NCBI GenBank assembly: GCA_965199105.1
Contig: CBDAQO010000002.1
Location: forward strand, 4,216,001-4,280,000
Source of the DNA: LMUY01 sp965199105
GTDB lineage: Bacteria > Pseudomonadota > Alphaproteobacteria > Acetobacterales > Acetobacteraceae
Length of the DNA: 64,000 nt
Reading direction: 5' to 3'
Shown: positions 60,860-64,000 of the stretch, one piece after another
How the letters are laid out: every line of letters starts with the position of its first letter
Position numbering within the stretch: position 1 is the stretch's first letter
Program-made: the position numbers and the translations under genes
Notes under the pieces: generated by a model
The model's input: only the letters and a program-made list of their open reading frames with translations
Database searches by the model: none
Told to the model about the DNA's origin: nothing

Positions 60860-62827
60860 ATGAACGCTCCCCTGCTGCCGCCGCGCCCGGCGACGCCGTT
60901 GCTGGACCGTGTGCGGGTGCCGGCGGATTTGCGCAATTTCTCGGCCGAGCAGTTGCGTGAGCTGGCGGACGAGTTGCGGGCGGAGACGATTGATGCGGTG
61001 AGCACGACGGGTGGGCATCTGGGCGCCAGCCTGGGGGTGGTGGAGCTGACGGTGGCGCTGCATGCGGTGTTCGACACGCCGCATGACCGGCTGATCTGGG
61101 ACGTCGGCCACCAGTGCTACCCGCACAAGATCCTGACCGGGCGGCGCGACCGCATCCGCACGCTGCGCCAACCCGGCGGCCTCTCGGGCTTCACCCGGCG
61201 GTCGGAGAGCCCGTATGACCCGTTTGGTGCCGCGCATTCCTCCACCTCGATCTCGGCTGGGCTCGGCATGGCGGTGGCGGCCGGGCTGCAGGGCACGCCG
61301 CGCAACGTGATTGCGGTGATCGGCGACGGGGCGATGAGCGCGGGCATGGCGTATGAGGCCATGAACAACGCCGGCGCCATGCGCGCGCGCCTGGTGGTGG
61401 TGCTGAACGACAACGACATGTCGATTGCGCCGCCGGTTGGGGCGATGAGCGCCTACCTGTCTCGCCTGCTGTCCTCCAACTCCTACCTCAATTTACGCGA
61501 CCTGGCCTCCCGCATGGCGCGGCGGTTTCCCTCCGGCATGGCCAAGACGGCCAAGCGGGCGGAGGAATATGCCCGCGGCATCCTGACCGGCGGCACCCTG
61601 TTCGAGGAACTGGGCTTCTACTACCTGGGCCCGATCGACGGCCACAACATGGACCACCTGCTCCCGGTGCTGCGCAACGTGCGCGACGCCGAGGAGAGCG
61701 GCCCCATCCTGATCCACGCCATCACCCAGAAAGGCCGCGGCTACCCCCCGGCCGAGGCGAGTGCGGACAAGCTGCACGCGGTGACGCGCTTCAACGTGGT
61801 GACGGGCGAACAGGTGAAGGCACCGCCCGGCCCCCCTTCCTACACTAAAGTGTTTGCCGAAGCGTTAACGGCCGAAGCCGAGGCCGACCCGCGCGTGGTG
61901 GCGATCACCGCCGCGATGCCGTCGGGCACTGGGCTGGACCGGTTCGCCAAGCGCTTTCCGGAGCGCTGCTTTGACGTGGGCATCGCCGAGCAGCACGCGG
62001 TGACGTTTGCGGCCGGGTTGGCGGCGGAGGGGATGATCCCGTTCTGTGCCGTTTACTCCACGTTCATGCAACGCGCCTATGATCAGGTGGTGCATGACGT
62101 GGCGATCCAGGGTTTGCCGGTGCGGTTCGGGCTGGACCGTGCGGGTTTGGTGGGGGCGGATGGTGCGACGCATGCCGGCAGTTTTGACCTGGCGTATCTG
62201 GGCTGCCTGCCCGGGCTGGTGCTGATGGCGCCGGCGGACGAGGTTGAGCTGATGCATATGGTGGCGACGCAGGCGGCGTATGGCGCCGGGCCGTCGGCGG
62301 TGCGCTACCCGCGCGGCGAGGGCACCGGCATGGCGCTGCCGGCGCGCGGCACGCCGCTGCCGATCGGGCGTGGCCGGATGGTGCGGGAGGTGGCGGGCGG
62401 AAGTCCGGGCGGCGCGGGTTCGGGCGGCGCGGTGGTGGCGATCCTGAGCCTAGGCACCCGCCTGGTGGACGCGCTGCTGGCGGCGGACGAGTTGGCCGCG
62501 CGCGGCCTGCCCACGGTGGTGGCCGACGCGCGCTTCGCCAAGCCGCTGGACACGGCGCTGGTGGAGCGCCTGGCGCGGGAGCACGCGGTGCTGATCACGC
62601 TGGAGGAAGGCTCGGTGGGCGGGTTCGGCGCGGCGGTGATGCAGCATCTGGCATGGTCGGGCCTGCTGGACGGCGGCCTGGCGATCCGCCCCATGGTGCT
62701 GCCAGACCGCTTCGTCGAACAGAACACCCAGCCGGGGCAACTCGCGGACGCAGGCCTCACCGCCAAGGACATCGTCCGCACCGCAGTGGACGCGGTGGGG
62801 GTGAAGGCGGAGGGGCGGCGGGCCTAG
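60860..62827 (+). CDS. dxs: 1-deoxy-D-xylulose-5-phosphate synthase
   Basis: 655 aa TPP enzyme that makes DXP from pyruvate and glyceraldehyde 3-phosphate, feeding the isoprenoid and thiamine/pyridoxal pathways. DVGHQCYPHKILTGRRD and GLSGFTRRSESPYDPFGA at the start, TPP-binding GDGAMSAGMAYEAMNNAG, and the transketolase-like second domain (FCAVYSTFMQRAYDQVVHDV; LDRAGLVGADGATHAGSFDL). A Gly/Ser-rich insertion (about 62395-62425) in the C-terminal third is lineage-specific. ATG 60860. Confidence 0.96.
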   Translation: MNAPLLPPRPATPLLDRVRVPADLRNFSAEQLRELADELRAETIDAVSTTGGHLGASLGVVELTVALHAVFDTPHDRLIWDVGHQCYPHKILTGRRDRIRTLRQPGGLSGFTRRSESPYDPFGAAHSSTSISAGLGMAVAAGLQGTPRNVIAVIGDGAMSAGMAYEAMNNAGAMRARLVVVLNDNDMSIAPPVGAMSAYLSRLLSSNSYLNLRDLASRMARRFPSGMAKTAKRAEEYARGILTGGTLFEELGFYYLGPIDGHNMDHLLPVLRNVRDAEESGPILIHAITQKGRGYPPAEASADKLHAVTRFNVVTGEQVKAPPGPPSYTKVFAEALTAEAEADPRVVAITAAMPSGTGLDRFAKRFPERCFDVGIAEQHAVTFAAGLAAEGMIPFCAVYSTFMQRAYDQVVHDVAIQGLPVRFGLDRAGLVGADGATHAGSFDLAYLGCLPGLVLMAPADEVELMHMVATQAAYGAGPSAVRYPRGEGTGMALPARGTPLPIGRGRMVREVAGGSPGGAGSGGAVVAILSLGTRLVDALLAADELAARGLPTVVADARFAKPLDTALVERLAREHAVLITLEEGSVGGFGAAVMQHLAWSGLLDGGLAIRPMVLPDRFVEQNTQPGQLADAGLTAKDIVRTAVDAVGVKAEGRRA

Positions 62828-62904
62828 GATCCAAGCTCGGTGAGGTCGGCTTCCGCCAGCTTTGCCCTGGCGCTGACTTTCGTCGCACCAACAGGTTGTG
62901 CCGT

Positions 62905-63740
62905 CACCAGCGAGGCCATGGACACCGAGCATGCGCAGGATGGCGGCGACGCTGCCGAGCATGATGAGGTAGCTCGCCGGCCAGAAGAACCGACCGGTGC
63001 CACGGAAGCTGGCGAGCCAGTGAGGGACCGGACCGTAGCTCAGCAGCAGGGTGTGGCCGGCGTAAACCCGGTTGGAGAGGGCGAACACGGCCATGGCGGC
63101 GGCGGCGAGCCCGGCGTAGCGCTGCCAAGACAGGACCGGGCGACGCCACGCCAGCAGCACGAGCGCCGTGGCGGCGAGCAGCAGCAAGGCGGCGGCGGCA
63201 AGTGCCGGGCTGGGGGACCGGACCGCGCGCAGGTGCAGCCCGATGGCGAGCAGGATGACCGCGTGGGTACACAGGGAGGTGTGCGGGATACGCTCCAGCA
63301 GAGTGGGCATGCGGAGTGACAGGAGGCTGACGCACAGCGCGGCCGAGACCCGCCGCTCGCCCACGCCGCGGAGCGCGAAGACCGCGGCGACCGGCTGCAG
63401 CGTCCAGGCGATGGCGATCCAGCCTTCCTGCAGGAAGAAGCCAGGCGCGCAGCCAGGCGCGCAGCACTTTGAGCGGCAGCATGGCCAGGGGGATGCCGTC
63501 GGTGAGGGCGATGTTCAGCCCCGTCGGCCACTCCAGGCGGGAAGCCACGAGCAGCGGCCAGCGCCAGCCCTCGGCGAGGAAGTACCGCTGGCCGATGACG
63601 GATTGGGCGCGGTCTTGCAGGAAGGCGACCTTGAGCGGCTGCGGCGGCAGCATGGCGGCGAGCGGAATGAGCCACAGCAGGAAGCTGAGGCCGACCACGA
63701 GCGCCCCGGCATAGGCGCCGTATAGCGGGGCGCCGCGCGG
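62905..63740 (-). pseudogene. Broken DUF6311-like polytopic membrane protein
   Basis: Hydrophobic protein split over two frames. The N-terminal part (from about 63740, GAYAGALVVGLSFLLWLIPL, then GLNIALTDGIPLAMLPLKVL) stops making sense near 63440. From there the other frame continues: EGWIAIAWTLQPVAAVFALR, then WLASFRGTGRFFWPASYLIM and an early end before dxs. FRGTGRFFWP is the family's best-known block. A frameshift lies at or next to a 12-bp tandem duplication (63440-63463), and the C-terminal third seems lost against dxs. No start codon is evident. Confidence 0.7.
63440..63463. repeat. 12-bp tandem duplication at a frameshift site
   Basis: GCCAGGCGCGCA occurs twice in direct succession. 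On the minus strand it encodes a doubled LRAW. The reading frame of the DUF6311-like protein breaks immediately downstream, so the duplication and the frameshift probably arose from the same slippage region. Confidence 0.75.
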
Positions 63741-63747
63741 GCCAGCG

Positions 63748-64000
63748 TCAGCCGGCGGGGTGCTCGGTGGCGGCGTGGCCGGGCGGGCTGCGCCAGGCGT
63801 GCAGGGCCTGACGGAGGGCGCGGGCGAGGTCGAGCTTTTCGGGTTCGCCGAGGCTGGCGGCCACCTCCTCGCGCTCGCCGTGGGTGCAGAGGAACAGGCC
63901 GGGCACGCGGCCGGGTCGCTCTTCCACCTCCACCCGCAGCCAGCCGGGCGGAACCTGGCGCTCGGTGCGCTCGCCGGCGGGGCTGGTGCGGATGATGCGC
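63748..64000 (-). CDS. DUF2244 domain-containing protein, C-terminal part
   Basis: The frame is open to the right window edge, so the 5' part is missing. The visible 83 residues include PPGWLRVEVEERPGRVPGLF and LGEPEKLDLARALRQAL, which match the C-terminal end of DUF2244 (strand pair ending RVPxLxL followed by a helix that starts L.EE/PEK). The missing N-terminal half normally carries two membrane helices. In alphaproteobacteria these genes often sit near cytochrome oxidase genes; none is visible here. The stop is 7 bases before the start of the broken DUF6311-like gene. Confidence 0.65.
   Translation of the reverse strand, partial: RIIRTSPAGERTERQVPPGWLRVEVEERPGRVPGLFLCTHGEREEVAASLGEPEKLDLARALRQALHAWRSPPGHAATEHPAG

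Overview
The window reads as chromosome of a high-G+C alphaproteobacterium. Family Acetobacteraceae (Rhodospirillales) is the best guess. The evidence is strong G/C bias at third codon positions, frequent GTG starts, dense ATGA/GTGA-type overlaps, the alphaproteobacterial envelope gene order pyrH-frr-uppS-cdsA-dxr-rseP-bamA-skp-lpxD-fabZ-lpxA-lpxI, and residue-level character of the proteins. The taxonomic call is inference; there is no rRNA or other marker gene in the window.

Layout. 1-4162: end of a fused molybdate-type permease/ATPase gene, facing a small secreted SUOX-fold protein and a ycjX-ycjF pair. 4293-17009 (minus strand): one long housekeeping operon-like run from pyrH down to lpxI and gloA, covering UMP kinase, ribosome recycling, isoprenoid and phospholipid synthesis, site-2 protease, outer-membrane assembly and lipid A synthesis. 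17159-19878: acetate permease actP with its DUF485 partner and a YqaA/DedA-like membrane protein. 19988-23738 (plus): small secreted protein, two FAD-dependent amine/opine-type dehydrogenase subunits and a DapA-family aldolase, probably catabolism of an imino acid or opine.

24275-26320 is a compact AT-rich island that differs sharply from the rest of the window. It carries a complete-looking retron: an msr-msd noncoding RNA with convincing inverted repeats and a long msd hairpin, a nucleoside-deoxyribosyltransferase-like effector of the retron St85/Ec86 kind, and a retron reverse transcriptase with YADD and VTG motifs. Next to it (26844-29092) is an IS91-class element with a HUH transposase and a tyrosine recombinase.

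29191-35220: PRISE-like SDR, then a polar amino-acid ABC transporter cluster with two substrate-binding proteins, two permeases, one ATPase and an embedded DUF6282 hydrolase-like gene. 35296-37967: EnvZ/OmpR-type two-component system divergent from a secreted protein, with a direct-repeat candidate operator between them. 38071-39182: AlkA-like glycosylase and a secreted protein. 39192-47128: dipeptide/oligopeptide ABC operon with two paralogous binding proteins. 47314-56579: mixed single genes, including malate synthase G, cytochrome P450, a truncated M48 protease, a broken alpha/beta hydrolase, an ABC-F ATPase and an FkbM methyltransferase. 56621-64000: potassium transporter kup, rmuC, a secreted protein, xseB-dxs, a broken DUF6311 membrane protein and the end of a DUF2244 gene.

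The most notable finding is the retron, a likely anti-phage defence system. Family calls rest on motif recognition by eye; no database search was run.
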